64,000 bases of DNA from Diabrotica undecimpunctata (lineage: Eukaryota > Arthropoda > Insecta > Coleoptera > Chrysomelidae), in contig NC_092810.1 of assembly GCF_040954645.1 (NCBI RefSeq), positions 75,832,660 to 75,896,659 on the forward strand, in the 5' to 3' direction. The notes under the pieces are model-generated. The model was not told where the DNA came from, did no database searches, and saw only the letters and a list, made by a program, of their open reading frames with translations. Below, in pieces: positions 29,700 through 41,550 of this stretch (within the stretch, counting starts at the first letter, position 1; each line of letters begins with the position of its first letter). A program made the position numbers and the translations under genes.

Positions 29700-32417
29700 C
29701 CCTTTTCTTGGTAAACCAAAATAAAAATGTAAAAATTGTGTTTTATTTGTAATAATGCTTTTTTAAAATTATTTATAAATTTATGAAAGAGATATTTTAC
29801 TTTTAATTTATCGCTAAGTACCAAATTTGAATTTCTTACAAATATGTCACATTGCCAAGAATACCACAAACCTGGTTATCATTGAGGATCCATAAATTTT
29901 CTAAGATTTTAAACGATTTCTTAAAAAAAGTGTTTAAATAGGAAAGTTTGAGTTTTTCTACAAATTAAAAAAAAAGCTTGTAATTTTAAAATAAAGTTAA
30001 AAAATAATTCTTATATTCTAAATAAAATTCTTAAAATCTAAAAAAAATTCTTAATAAAAACAAAAACCTTACAATGTAGGTGCCTACTTTACACTTTATG
30101 CACTGAAAGGAAGTAGTGCCCGACTCAAAAAACCAACATCTTCCCCTCATTGACGCAGACATTGGCTGAGGAAAGTGGTCTATTCCATCATAGCGCGAGT
30201 CGTTATCTACTGATGTATGTTTGTAAATTCTTATTTTAGGGACAAGGTCTGGTTCTTCTTTAGATAATTTTCTTTTTGTTTGCACCATTCGTCCCTTTTT
30301 TAGTAGTCCATCGGCAATCAATTTTCTAAATATTTTTAGGCTTATATACTTTAAGCTTGTACTGTCCAGGGCATGGTGCCTATGATACAGCACTCAGATA
30401 TTTGTCACACATAGGCCAATAATGTGGGAAAATATACCCCTGTCCTATAGGTGTGTACGAAACGCAGTCCTGTAGAGAGCTATCATCATATCGGCCATGT
30501 CAACCCCTCCCATATGTGAGTTATACTGCTTGATAATAGCAGGACACGGCACATCTACTTTTGCATTTCTTTTCTTGTCATACCTTTTTATTTTAACCAC
30601 AGGGCTATCAGCAACAAACGTGCTGGATAGAGTCACCGACTTATTATCATACCACTATACACATGCTAGGCTTTAAGTATTGCAGGTATATACTTCATGA
30701 GAACCACGGCCCTTATTTTTCATTTTTTTTTTGTTAGATTTGAAGGGATAATTAACCAGTCGATCAGACCGGATAGTACCAAGTTATCCAAATTCAATTC
30801 GCAGAATGTTTAACTATTCAAAAGGACAAAAATAATTGTCACCATATACTGCAGTCTACGGTTATTCTTTTTTCGTTTTCCTCAGGGCAACCACGACTGA
30901 GCCACCCAAGTCAAGCTGCTTTTCTTTTTCAGTTAGATTTATTCCCATAAAAGTATCTGCACCTCCATATTGAATTAAGTCATAAACGAAGCCTGATACT
31001 CTACAGCTAGCAAACATTTTAAAGTTCTATTTTTTTGGCTTGTTTTTTATATATTGTCTTCTTGAACCAACTCTCTTTCCCTTGATGAGATCATCATCTC
31101 ATCTATACTCTGCTCTTTCTCTTCTTCAATGACAAGACAATTTTTTCTTACAATCTCCAAGATTGGTCGAACCTTACAATATCTATCTGAGGTGTCACAG
31201 TCCAAATTATTCATAAACTGTAGACAGCCCCTCAAACTCTGGTTCTTCTTTATTGACATCACCGAAGCTATTGGTTCAAATCTAAAATCTGCGGACCAAT
31301 AGCCAGTATAGGCTGGGGCTATTGCGATAAAATCACGAATGTCATTGGAATTAAAATTTACTGACCTACCGGTTTTTTGTACAGAATATAAATTTGTGTT
31401 ATTCGATATAAGCTCAAAAATATCAGGGAAAAAAACATTTCAAAATAGTCTAATGGTGATTTTTCGGCCGACACATCTTCAAATCATTTGGTGGAATTTC
31501 CACGCAACCAGTAAATTTTTCATTAGACCATGTATAATTTGTTTTATAATTTTAGTTTTTTTATTACCTATACTCGCTGGTTTGACGGGAGAACTGTGGT
31601 TAAGTCTTTGTGATGTGGACCGTTTATCTGAAACACTTGTCGTAGGTAAAGTAGAAGAGGATGGATTAAAAATGATTTGTGTAGCAAGAAGTTCTTCTAC
31701 TTCTTCCAGGTTTTGATGAGTTATTATTTCACCAAAATCAAAATCATCGTCAATTACTTCAAAATTATCGGTCCGAGCAATAAGAATTTCGTCGTCCAAT
31801 TCAATATCAGGTAGTTAATGTAGAACATCAGAATCGTTACTATCATCCTCATCTTCTGATTCAGCCCCTAGTTTGGGACACATAAAAATAATTTTGTCTC
31901 TCCTCTTTTTAAACATATTTATCTACAAAACAAATAAAATTGCATAAAAATATTGCAGAGACGAAAAGAATCAAAAATTTATATTTGCAAAAAGAAAATC
32001 TTCACTTACCATATATTTGGCAATGTAACAAATTGGTTACAAATATTTTGCAAAGTTTTTTGATAGTTCAATAAACAAAAAATAATTGAAAACGTACACT
32101 GTTTATTTATAGGATAATTGCACAATATAAATAAAACAATCACCAAAATAAACAAAAACATACTATTTCTTATAAAAAATTAAAAGTTTGTGAAAAAAGT
32201 CGAGGACCTTTTGAAAAATGCAACCTCTCACAAATTTTATCAGTTTTTACTTACCAGAAATCGGTAATAATAAAAATAAAAGTCAACTATCGCCATCTAG
32301 TAGTAGTTTGATATTATTAGTACAAAAAGTGACACAGAATGCACCACAAGTCGCCTAGAACTCACCTAGGACCTAAAATAAAAATGTTACATTTTTGTTA
32401 CATTGTTAACAAAAGGG
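29700..32417 (-). mobile_element. piggyBac-type DNA transposon
   Basis: Flanked by TTAA on both sides (29696-29699 and 32418-32421) with short inverted tips CCCTTTTCTT and CCCTTTTGTT. Length 2,718 bp. It carries a decayed transposase on the minus strand. The 3' LTR of the host gypsy element preserves the unoccupied TTAA site, so the insertion came after that element integrated. Confidence 0.95.
30031..31916 (-). pseudogene. piggyBac transposase pseudogene
   Basis: Begins at 31916 with MFKKRRDKIIFMCPKLGAES, followed by an acidic region. The core shows IRDFIAIAPAYTGYWSADFR, CLQFMNNLDCDTSDRYCKVR, then EQSIDEMMI with the first catalytic Asp. After frameshifts come MFASCRVSGFVYDLIQYGGA and the late block PCPAIIKQYNSHMGGVDMAD. 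The C-terminal cysteine-rich domain is still visible as RGRCWFFESGTTSFQCIKC. Several frameshifts and stops interrupt it. The intact family excises and inserts at TTAA. Confidence 0.88.
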
Positions 32418-32443
32418 TTAAAGTTTATAGTTGTCAGTTAGTT

Positions 32444-32873
32444 GATTAACTTTGATTGGACCCATAGTAACCTATGGTTGTGAAACCTGGGTAATGACAA
32501 AAAAAGAGGAAAAAAGTATATGACCCGGTGCAAGAGGAAGACGGCATATGGAGAATCGGGAGAAACGACGAGGTTAATGAACTGAATGAGGAGTATGACA
32601 TTGTAAGATTTGTCAAATGTTAAAGACTGTCATGGCTGGGATATGTTCAGCGACAAGAAGACACGAAAACGACAAAGAAGATGTTACAGTGGAAGCCGGT
32701 AGAAAGGCGGAAAGAGGAAGGCCCAGGACGAGATGGTGGGATGACGTGGAAGACGACCTGAAAACCATGAATATAAGACAATGGAGGAGAAGGGCCCAAG
32801 AGAGATATGAATGGAAGGATATAGGCAGACAGGCAAAGACCCATCCACGGTTATGATGCCAAAAGAAGTAGAA
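32444..32873 (+). mobile_element. 5'-truncated LINE tail with 14-bp duplication
   Basis: Flanked by gttgtcagttagtt (32430-32443 and 32874-32887). Encodes decayed LINE C-terminus: IVTYGCETWVMTKKEE, NDEVNELNEEYDIVRFV, LSWLGYVQRQEDT, RRKEEGPGRDGGM or, one frame over, GRPRTRWWDDVEDDLK. It sits in the 5' LTR of the gypsy element; the 3' LTR shows the empty site. Confidence 0.9.
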
Positions 32874-32986
32874 GTTGTCAGTTAGTTAAAAGTATTGTAA
32901 TATTGTTTGTGTTAAATAAAGTAATTTTCAAAAAGTGTAACATTGGTGACAGCGGTGGAATTGAAGAAATAGCAAATAATTGTGAA

Positions 32987-33104
32987 AGGTTAATGCGAGA
33001 TCTACTAAATTTAATAAGGAAATGGATACTTCCGGACCTCCTGCAAGGTTAATGCGAGATCTACTAAATTTAATAAGGAAATGGATACTTCCGGACCTCC
33101 TGCA
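32987..33104 (+). repeat. Two-copy 59-bp tandem duplication at gag start
   Basis: 32987-33045 and 33046-33104 are identical as far as I can read. Each contains an ATG in the same context (ggaaatggatacttccggac), so the leader and first codons of gag are duplicated. Confidence 0.95.
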
Positions 33105-34213
33105 TGGTTTTTAAAAATGAAAGAAAAGCAAGAGAAACGCTGACAAGAAGAGAAAGAGGAGAAGTTAGGTGAAAGAGAAGCGTAGATAAGAAGAAGAAGA
33201 GAGGCGTAGACAAGAAGAAGGAGAGAGGCTTAGAAAATTAGAGGTAGAAATAATGAATTGTTTATCTCAATTTCATGAAAATTTTAAGTTAGAGATAAGT
33301 CAAATTACTAGTGGAATAACTAAATTAGAAGAACAACAAAATGATATAAAAAACGATTTAAAAAATCAAATATTACAACAACAAAACGATTTAAACACCG
33401 ATTTATATAATAAAATAGAACAACAGCAAAATGATTTAAAATCTAATTTAGAAAGACAAATAGTTGCATTAGAAAGAACAATTAATACCCAAGTTTCTTT
33501 ATCTAAAATTGGTTCAGTAATGTATGTCTTATCTGAACAAACACCATCACTTTCCATAGTTGAACCAGACACAATCAGGACGAGTAAAATTTTAAAATCA
33601 TCCACATTCGATGGTCAAACAGGATGGGAAACTTATCGTTTTTAATTCGAAGTTGAAGATAAAGCAAATGGCTAAACTGAGAAATGACAGCTTCCTTAAG
33701 TAGTGTCGCTTTTAGGATAGGCAGCAACTGCCTTGCAATTTCTTCCCCAGGATGCACCTAGTTATACTTCTCTCGTTAAAACTTTAGAGACAAGATATGG
33801 CCAACGGCATCTAAAGCAGGTTTTATAAAGTTTGATGAAGTCAGCTGAAAGTTCGATATCAAAAGCATAACGAAAGCCTGCAAGAATTTGAAGTCGATAT
33901 TAAAAGATTGTTGCATTTGGCCTACCCTCAGGCTCCTAAAGATTTTCTGGCAGAAATTGGTATACAGGCATTCATAGATGGACCACATGATACTGAAATG
34001 CAACAAGCTCTTCGAATACAGCATCACCAAACGCTAAATGGAGCTCTAATCTCAGCCCAGGAGTATGAAGCGGCAAAAAGCATTTCCAAATCTCGTACAA
34101 AATTAAAAGAAATAAAATTTAGAGAAAATGAAAAAGTCGCAAGCGCAGGTAACCTGCAACCCATTTTATCCCAAATGTTAGACATACTGCAAAATCTTCA
34201 ACAAAAAATTTGA
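33081..34213 (+). pseudogene. gypsy gag pseudogene
   Basis: ATG at 33081 (MDTSGPPAWFLKMKEKQEKR), then a stop and a charged, coiled-coil-like stretch (QQNDIKNDLKNQILQQQNDL). The capsid-like part follows: STFDGQTGWETYRF, a stop, then after frameshifts YGQRHLKQV, HNESLQEFEVDIKRLLHLAY and IGIQAFIDGPHDTEMQQALR. The CCHC knuckle that normally follows is nearly gone (CFNSGTF at about 34226). Role in the intact element: particle formation and RNA packaging. Confidence 0.82.
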
Positions 34214-34549
34214 AATGAAAACAGAAAATGTTTTAATTCCGGGACATTTGTAAAACAACTGCAGAAGCCGATCCCAAAAAAGAAAAGAATCAAAGAATGA
34301 GGTGAGAAGGTCGCGATCGCCTAGATCGACATCCAGAAGCACATAACATAGTCCTACTAGAAATACTAGTAGAGATAGGTCTTTCAGAAATTGATCTCAA
34401 ACAACTGACCACGTATATCCAAACAACAACCAGGGAAACGAATAAAAGTCGACACTAAGAGGCGAGCGTCTGCTGTATCTTATAAAAGCCTTCAAAGTCG
34501 CACTTACACTTTAAATAAAAATTAATAGAATTTATTACCTGAGACCTAC

Positions 34550-37500
34550 TTTGGCCATCAAAACGCACCTTTATTATTGAAACCGGTGCAACTAGATCCT
34601 TTATTCAAACCAGATTTCTGAATGGAAAACTACAGCCAACTAAAACAAACTTAATACTTGAAACAGCTTCAGGTTACATTATTTCAATTCACGGAGAGAT
34701 AACGGCAACCATACAAATTGGTAACACCTTGATAAAACACCCACTTCTTGTGTCCGATATTAGAGATGAAATTGAAATTGAAAATGAAGAAGTTGTCCTA
34801 AATTTGGAAGAATCGATACCTCAAGTAAGAATTATAGTAAGTGAGGATACAGAAATTCCTTAAAATGCCGAAAGTATCGTCCTGGCGAGACTAAGTCAAA
34901 AACCTAAAGGTCTACATTTCGGCGTTGTAGAAAGCGAGGAACCCGTTAGTGACGGAATTTTATTAGCTGGATGTCTCGTGAATGTAGATGAAAGGGTTGC
35001 TTATTTGTCCAAAAAGTTTTTTAAATTGAAGAAAGAACAACAAATAGCATTCTGTACTCCAATAGAAAAAATAAGAAAGTGCGAAAAATATTTAAAAAAG
35101 AATACAGCTTCAAGTTATCCAGTTGACGCTAGTCTGTTAAAACAACTACATAGTCAAAAATGTCGATCATTTAACAACTGAAGAATTAGACAAAATTAAT
35201 GAATTTATTAATGAAAACTACATTTTTGAATCTTAGAAATCTACGAGGCGTACTAGTTTAGTTTAACCGTTGGTTATTCAATCAACGGTTTAACATAGAA
35301 TTTTTACTGGAGATGCAAAACCAATTCGTCAAGCCCCACAGAGATTACCATTTGCTATACAAAAAGAAGTTGAAAACATAATACAAGACATGATAAATTA
35401 AAGAACCTTTGGGGCCCTGGTGTTCACCAGCAGTCTTAGTAACTAAGAAAGATAGATCTACTCGCTTTTGTGTAGACTACAGAAGATTAAACCAGGTTAC
35501 ACAAAAAGACAATTATCCATTGCCACGAATAGATGATACACTAAATACTTTATCAGGTGCTAAATGGCTTTAAATTCTATAAAAATCAGGAAATTCGAAT
35601 ACTTGGGGCACATCAAAGGCAGAAGAAGCGTAGGAAGACGTAAAATCTCGTGGCTACGCAATCTCCGTGAATAGTTTGGATGCAGTTCAATTGAACTATT
35701 CAGGCGCGTAACCAACAAAATTATAATTGCCAGAATGATTTACAATCTCCGATAGGAGCGGAACTTGAAGAAGAAGAAATGGCTTTCAACCCTAGATTTA
35801 AACAGCGGCTCCTGACAAATAGAAGTACATCCTGATGATAGAGACAAAACAGCTTTTTCAACTCGCCGTGGTCTCTACGAGTTCCAGGTTCTACCATTTG
35901 GTCTTTGTAATGCTCCAGCTACTTTTGAACGTCTATTGGAGATGGTTTAAAGAGAACTTTCTTGGAAAATATGTCCAATATATCTTGATGATATACTGAT
36001 TATGTCCAAAACCTTTAATGAACATGATGAATACATTAAGCGAGGTATTTAACAGATTAAGAAACGCCAATTTAAAGTTAAATTATAAGAAATATATAAT
36101 ATTTTAAAGAGAGGTATACTATTTAGGACAGATTGTTTCAGTATATAAATTAAAACTGATAAAGAGAAGATTTCAGATATTAAAGATTGGCCTAAACCAG
36201 TAAATAAAAAAGAAATTAGAAGTTTTCTTGGACTTGTTCATATTACCGCAAATTTAATAAAGATTTTAGGCGCCTTATTAAGCCCCGTTATGGACTAACT
36301 GAAAACAACATTGAATTTGACTGGACACGAGATTGTTAAAATGCCTTCATAGATTAAAAAAAAAACTACTTACAACAGCACCTGTCCTAGCCTATCCACG
36401 ATTGTGACGCATCTCAGTATGGTACTGGCGCCGTATTATCACAAAAACGAAGGCGAAGAAAAAGTTATTGCATATTTTAGTAAAACAATGGGAAAAGCTG
36501 AAAAGAATTATTGCGTTACAAGAAAAGAGCTTGTAGCTATTATAAAAGCCCTAGAACATTTTCATACTTTCCTTTATAATAGAAATTTTATAATTAGAAC
36601 TGACCATAGCGCTTTGCAGTGGCTAATGAATTTTAAAAAGCCAGAAGGACAAGTTAATCGGTGGATAGGGAGATGCCGATATTCTTTCTAGACAACCCTG
36701 TTTGGAACGACAATGCTAGTACTGTAAAAGACTTAAAAATAAAGAGAACATGATTGAAGAAGTAAGTCTCCAGGCAACCACAGTTATACATAAAGAAGAT
36801 ATTGATCAGACTTTACTGGAAACCCTTAAAAAGAGTCAAAGAAAAGATAATGACTTAAAAGACAAACGAGAATGGCTTAAAAATGGAGTAAGACCTATTT
36901 GGCAGGAAATAACCAAATACAGTGGAACTATAAAAGCGCACTGTGCTCAATGGCAATCTTTGTATCTTTCCAATGGACTATTATATCTAAAGTGAGAAAG
37001 TCCCGATGGAATACGTACAGGTCAATAAGTGGTGCTACCAAAATCACACATTAAAAGTGTGTTACAAAAACATAGCAGCCATAGGAGGACATTTTGGAGT
37101 CAAATGGTCGCAATGGATTATTTTTTTAAATTACCTGAAGTTGCACAACTTCCTAATCAAGAAACGACTACAGTAGCAGAAGCATTCATAATACACGCCG
37201 TATCAAGACATGGAGTTCCTCTAGAGCTACATTCTGATAATGGATGAAATTTTGAATCAGAATTATGGCAAAAATTAATGAATATCTTGGGTATTCGGAA
37301 AACTCGCACTAAGTATCTTCATCCCCAATTATACGGAATGGTCGAAAGCCTGGTTATTCTCCATACAGTTTGAAACTTACAAGTGATAAAGCCAAGGCCA
37401 GACTCGGCATGCATGCTAGAGGTACAAAATTTTTAAGAGGTGACCCAGTATGGTTATACAATCTCACCCGTAAGAAAGGACTTTGTCCGAAACTTTCGGA

Positions 37501-37660
37501 AACTTTCGTCCGCAAAGGAAAGTACACCGTCCTGCAGAAAATAAACGATTTACTTTACGCATCCAGTTTTCAGCTAGAAGTAAACCCAAAGTAGTTTATA
37601 TCGAGAGACTAGCTCTATATTATGGAACTATTCCACCCTGTTGGCTTCAGTCGATTCCTG
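34550..37660 (+). pseudogene. gypsy pol pseudogene
   Basis: Protease: ETGATRSFI at 34579, where the catalytic Asp of DTGATRS is Glu. RT: CSPAVLVTKKDRSTRFCVDY, DNYPLPRIDDTLNTLSGAKW, then an RTE insertion, then [20 protein letters not shown] and ICPIYLDDILIMSKTFNEH with the YLDD box. RNase H: KVIAYFSKTMGKAEKNYCVT and IIRTDHSALQWLMNFKKPEG. Integrase: HSSHRRTFW, then a deletion into VAMDYFFKLPEV and VSRHGVPLELHSDNG, a stop, FESELWQKLMNILGI, then a second deletion to the tail RGDPVWLYNLTRKKGLCPKL. At least ten stops. Not functional. Confidence 0.88.
35571..35776 (+). mobile_element. 206-bp RTE 3' end inserted in gypsy RT
   Basis: Flanked by aaatggctt (35562-35570 and 35777-35785) and ending in gaagaagaag. 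It encodes FEYLGHIKGRRSVGRRKIS and WLRNLRE, a stop, then FGCSSIELFRRVTNKI, close to the C-terminus of the full RTE at 18.9-22.3 kb. Removing it joins SGAKW to the rest of the gypsy RT. Confidence 0.92.
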
Positions 37661-37704
37661 ATAGTCCAGTTATTCGAGGTGAATAACTATAAAGGAGGTA
37701 GCAG

Positions 37705-37936
37705 AGTAACGACGGTTCTGTGAGATTTATTTCATATAGAAAAAGTCTCCGGACGAAAAAGAAGAAGTAGTTCTAGATCATTCAAGATGACATCGAGAAT
37801 TCCTGACGTTTCTAGAGACGTTTGGTACATCAGAAAATATATATAAACATGAGTTTTAATGTTTATAGTTGTCAGTTAGTTAAAAGTATTGTAATATTGT
37901 TGGTGTTAAATAAAGTAGTTTTTAAGAAGTGTAATA
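37705..37936 (+). repeat. 3' LTR of gypsy-type element
   Basis: Preceded by a purine-rich tract (ataaaggaggtagcagag). Contains tatataaac at about 37841, a possible promoter element, and the pre-insertion versions of both sites occupied in the 5' LTR. Its last bases (gtgtaata) differ by C to T from the 5' LTR end (gtgtaaca). Confidence 0.88.
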
Positions 37937-37969
37937 GTATATTAATATAAAAACTCTATCGGGATACAT

Positions 37970-38025
37970 CACATAACGTTTTCGGAATAACTATTCCATG
38001 ATCAGTATTATCTGGATTTGCATGT
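37970..38025 (-). ncRNA. Hammerhead-like motif with one core change
   Basis: Minus strand: CUGAUCA (38005-37999; G8 changed to C), an extra U, perfect helix II GGAAU-AGUU-AUUCC, GAAA (37983-37980), ACGU, U, A. The layout matches the copies at 27.0-27.3 kb, but the changed G8 should disable catalysis. No partner arm is seen. Confidence 0.5.
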
Positions 38026-38239
38026 TTAAAGCTACTAAAGATATGGGTAAAAACCCTTTAAATGTAGTTAAATTAACTTTAAATTACATCTCTAATGTTA
38101 AAAAACTATGATGTTTAAATTATAAACGGAATTAGCTACATGGTAACGTAGAACTCCACTGTGGTTGCTAACACTTAGACGAAGTGTCTGTAAGGACTTT
38201 TTGATAGCAACTCAGTTGCTACAATGCTTCGTTACAATA

Positions 38240-40215
38240 TATTCTATCTATCTAATTAGCCTTCTTCGGTCCATCTTTGGACATAGGCCTCCCCAATCCT
38301 TTTCCATTCTTCTCTGTCTGTTGCTACAGTCATCCACCTAGAGCCCACGTGCTTCTTGATATCATCTGCCCATCTCATTTGGGGCCTTCCTCTTCTTCGT
38401 TTATATTCCCACGGTCTCCAGCTTATAAGAATTTTGTTCCATCGGTCTTCTTTTTGTCTTATATTGTGTCTGGAAAATCTCCATTTCAATTTTGCAACTT
38501 CTTGTCTAACATCCCTCACTTTTGTATTCACTCGTTTCTCTTTTTATCCATTAGTCGTATGTGCAACATTTGTCTTTCCATTGCTCTTTGGGTTTTTATG
38601 ATTTTGTCCATGTTCGCTTTTGTAAATGTCCACGTTTGGAAACCATAAGTGAGAACAGGTAGTACGCATTGATTGTATACTTTGGTCTTAAGATGCTGTT
38701 GATATCTTTTGTTTTTAAGAATGTAGCTTAGTTTGCCGCCCATGTCAGTCTAACTCGTCTTTTTATCTCTGCTGTTTGGTTTTCTTTGTTAAGTTTTATA
38801 GTTTGACCCAGATATATATAATTCTGAACTTGTTCTATTTCATCTTGTCCCATCCTCATTGTGATGTCTTCATCTGTATTTGTTATGATTTTGATCTTGC
38901 TGTAATTCATATTAAGGCCTATCTTTCCAGCTTCTACGTCCAGTTCTTTCATCATTTCAAATAATTCTTCTTTTTTATCGGTTATCAATGCGATGTCATC
39001 AGCATACCTTAGATGGTTCAAGCGTTGTCCACAAATTTTTATACCTTTTTCTTACTATTCTAATCTTTTAAAAATATCTTCCAGAGCATTGAAAAGTTTG
39101 GGTGATATTGTGTTACCCTGTCTCATGCCTCTATTTTTATTGATTTTGTTCCTGCATATACTTTAATTGTTGTTTTGGCTTCCTTATATGTATTGGCTAT
39201 TAGTTCCGTATATCTGTGGTCAATTCTGCTGTTAATCTAAGAACTTTTCACTGCCCAATGTTCGACACTGTCGAAAACCTTTTCGAAATCTAAGAACGCT
39301 ATATATAGAGGAATGTGGTATTCATTTGCTCGTTCTATAAGTATTTTCATACTTAGTAAATGGTCACTTGTGCTGAATACCTTTCTAAAACCAGCTTGTT
39401 CTTTCGACTGTTATTCGTCGAATTTTGTCTTCAATCTATTGGTTAAAATTTTTGTTAGGAACACATTATATTGAGGAGTGTAATAGGACGATAGTTTTAC
39501 CACTTTTCCACCATATTTCAGAATCTCTGCAGTTATTCCATCTTTTACAGGCGATTTGTTGTTTTTCATTTCTTTCAATGCCTTCTTTATTTCTGATTTG
39601 CTTATTTCTGGCTGTAGCTCTGAGTTGACATTTTTTATTTTAGCCTTAAGTTGGTTTTTAATTTCTTCTGGTGGATCCTTTTTTGTTTTATAAATTCTGA
39701 GTAGAAATGTTGGATTATATTTATGATGTCATCTTAAATGTTTGTTTCTACTCCGTTTACATCTTTTATTTTGTTTATTTCACACTTACCTAATTTTGGC
39801 CTTAAGCATTTCATATTTTTGTTGTTCTGTATTACTTCTTCTATTTTTATTTCTTGTTCTTTTCTCTTATTTTCTTTAATCATTCTGCTTAGTGTTGTAT
39901 TGATTTCTACATATTCTATAGATTTTCTTTTGCCTTCTTCCTTCAGCTTCCTTCTTTTATCCATAAGCTTTTTTGTTTCTGTTGATATAGAGTTTTTCTT
40001 TTTTAGATCCTTTTTTGCTATTTCTTTTCCTTGCTGTAAGTATGTTGTCTATTTGGTCTATATCTTTATGATCACTGTCTAATTTTTGGGTAATTTGTTC
40101 TTTTAATAGGTCTTTGTTATCTCTTTATATTGCCTTAGTTTGTTTCTATCTACTAGATCCCAGTTTCTAATTATTTTTCTTTTCATTTCATAGTCACTTA
40201 TTTAATAAGGATTTT
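38240..40215 (-). pseudogene. 5'-truncated non-LTR retrotransposon (RTE-like)
   Basis: Minus strand, starting in the endonuclease-RT linker near 40215 (LSRMIKENKRKEQEIKIEEV, KCEINKIKDVNGVET). RT blocks include YIAFLDFEKVFDSVEHWAV, NHLRYADDIALITDKKEELF and IGLNMNYSKIKIITN. The C-terminal blocks are QHLKTKVYNQCVLPVLTYGF, LKWRFSRHNIRQ, RRRGRPQMRWADDIKKHVG and EAYVQRWTEEG. The 3' end has a tagatagatag tail. It differs from the 18.9-22.3 kb RTE in its C-terminus (RWADD type). Many frameshifts. Subfamily not determined. Confidence 0.85.
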
Positions 40216-41540
40216 AAAAAGAAAGAAGAAATGAAACAATCCGATATTAAAAACATCCAGAAACACTTAAAAGTAGTTATATCAATTATTTACAATTTTA
40301 TTTCAGGCATTTTTAAAAACGATTTCCGAATTGGAAATCAAAACGTCAAAAATAAAGCAAAATGTAATTTTTTTACAATTCGTTTTGGTTTATTCCCACA
40401 TATAAAATTCAGTGACGAATATCTTTATCTTTTCAGAACTCTTCTAGCAAAATATACCATTTATAACATTTAACATGTTAAAATGAAAAAAAAAATATAT
40501 CCATTGTTAAAAAAACGAAGTTGTTCTCTTAAAGGATAAAAATTCAATATGAGAGTGCACTCTGCGACAAGAGGAAAGGTTAACTTACCTCTGGAAAAGT
40601 TCGTGATATAGCAAGTTGCTAAAAGGTTTTATTATAAGGACGGAGGCAAGAGGTCAAGTGATAACGTGACCTTTTTTGAAACAGTGTCAACAACGTTGCT
40701 TCTTTTCCATTGTTACTCCCTTTAAAGTTAAGTGTGAGCTGCCTCTTTGAATGCATATGTTTTATTAACATAAAAGAAAAGTTCATTCATTTCAATCGGA
40801 TCTGATATATACCGGATGAAACTTTATTCTTTGAATAGACATACAATTTATTATACTTTGTTTTACGTTTATTTATATTATCATCGCTATGTAATGGAAA
40901 CAACAAAAACAGAACTGGTATTATTAGTTCAAAATTATTATTCTCTGATATTAATTCACATTGAAGCTAATGTTTTACCGAAACATGTTAAGTTGACTAA
41001 AAATAAGTATTCGGTGAAAATTAAAAACAAAAACAGGATTTTGTCTTTTAGTTTATATTGGTTTTCAGTTAAGTTTAATCTTATGTTCACAAATAATATA
41101 CAGTTCATCCGCTGGATCTTTGCACAAGTATGATATTATTCACGAATTATTTTTATATCACGCCTCTTTCCTACTTACAGAAACTAAAACGATTAACTTA
41201 AGCGGCCTGTCCATACCCAGCACCATGCATTGAACATGCTGTTCAATCGTCGGTGATTGATTTATCTACTGACAATTAACAATTGTAAATTTTGTTTTGA
41301 TACAGTTTGTAGTGTTTTTATAAATTGTTTTCGTTTGATTTAAATATTCAATCCTTTTTTGTACTTCAATACTTATACATATTTTTAATAAACAATGTTA
41401 TAACGACTAACCGTTACCTTTGTGTTCCATTTATTAGGGTAAGAATTTATTTATTAGCTAATAACGAATAATATATTTTTTTAAAGTCTAAATTGATATT
41501 AAGTTATTTAAATATGGCTAAAACCACGTCAACGTAATAT
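40216..41540. other. Unassigned AT-rich stretch
   Basis: No gene recognised. Two open frames (40231-40473 and 40816-41133) lack motifs and are probably chance in AT-rich DNA. Confidence 0.4.
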
Positions 41541-41550
41541 ATGTAATGAT

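Larger units (their letters stand above)
29510..32942 (+). repeat. 5' LTR, interrupted twice
   Basis: LTR sequence occupies 29510-29699, 32422-32443 and 32888-32942. The intact 3' LTR at 37705-37936 shows the empty sites: gagttttaatgtttatagtt has one TTAA where the 5' LTR has the piggyBac, and gttgtcagttagttaaaagt has one copy of the 14-mer that flanks the LINE. Confidence 0.9.
29510..37936 (+). mobile_element. gypsy-type LTR retrotransposon with nested insertions
   Basis: 5' LTR (29510-32942, with two insertions) and 3' LTR (37705-37936) are recognisably the same sequence (ccgtgagatttgtttcatat against ctgtgagatttatttcatat). The candidate target duplication is GTAT (29506-29509 and 37937-37940). 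After the 5' LTR comes ttggtgacagcggtgg, then gag, protease, RT, RNase H and integrase in the usual gypsy order. All coding parts have stops, frameshifts or deletions. Three later insertions are inside it: a piggyBac, a LINE and an RTE tail. Confidence 0.9.
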
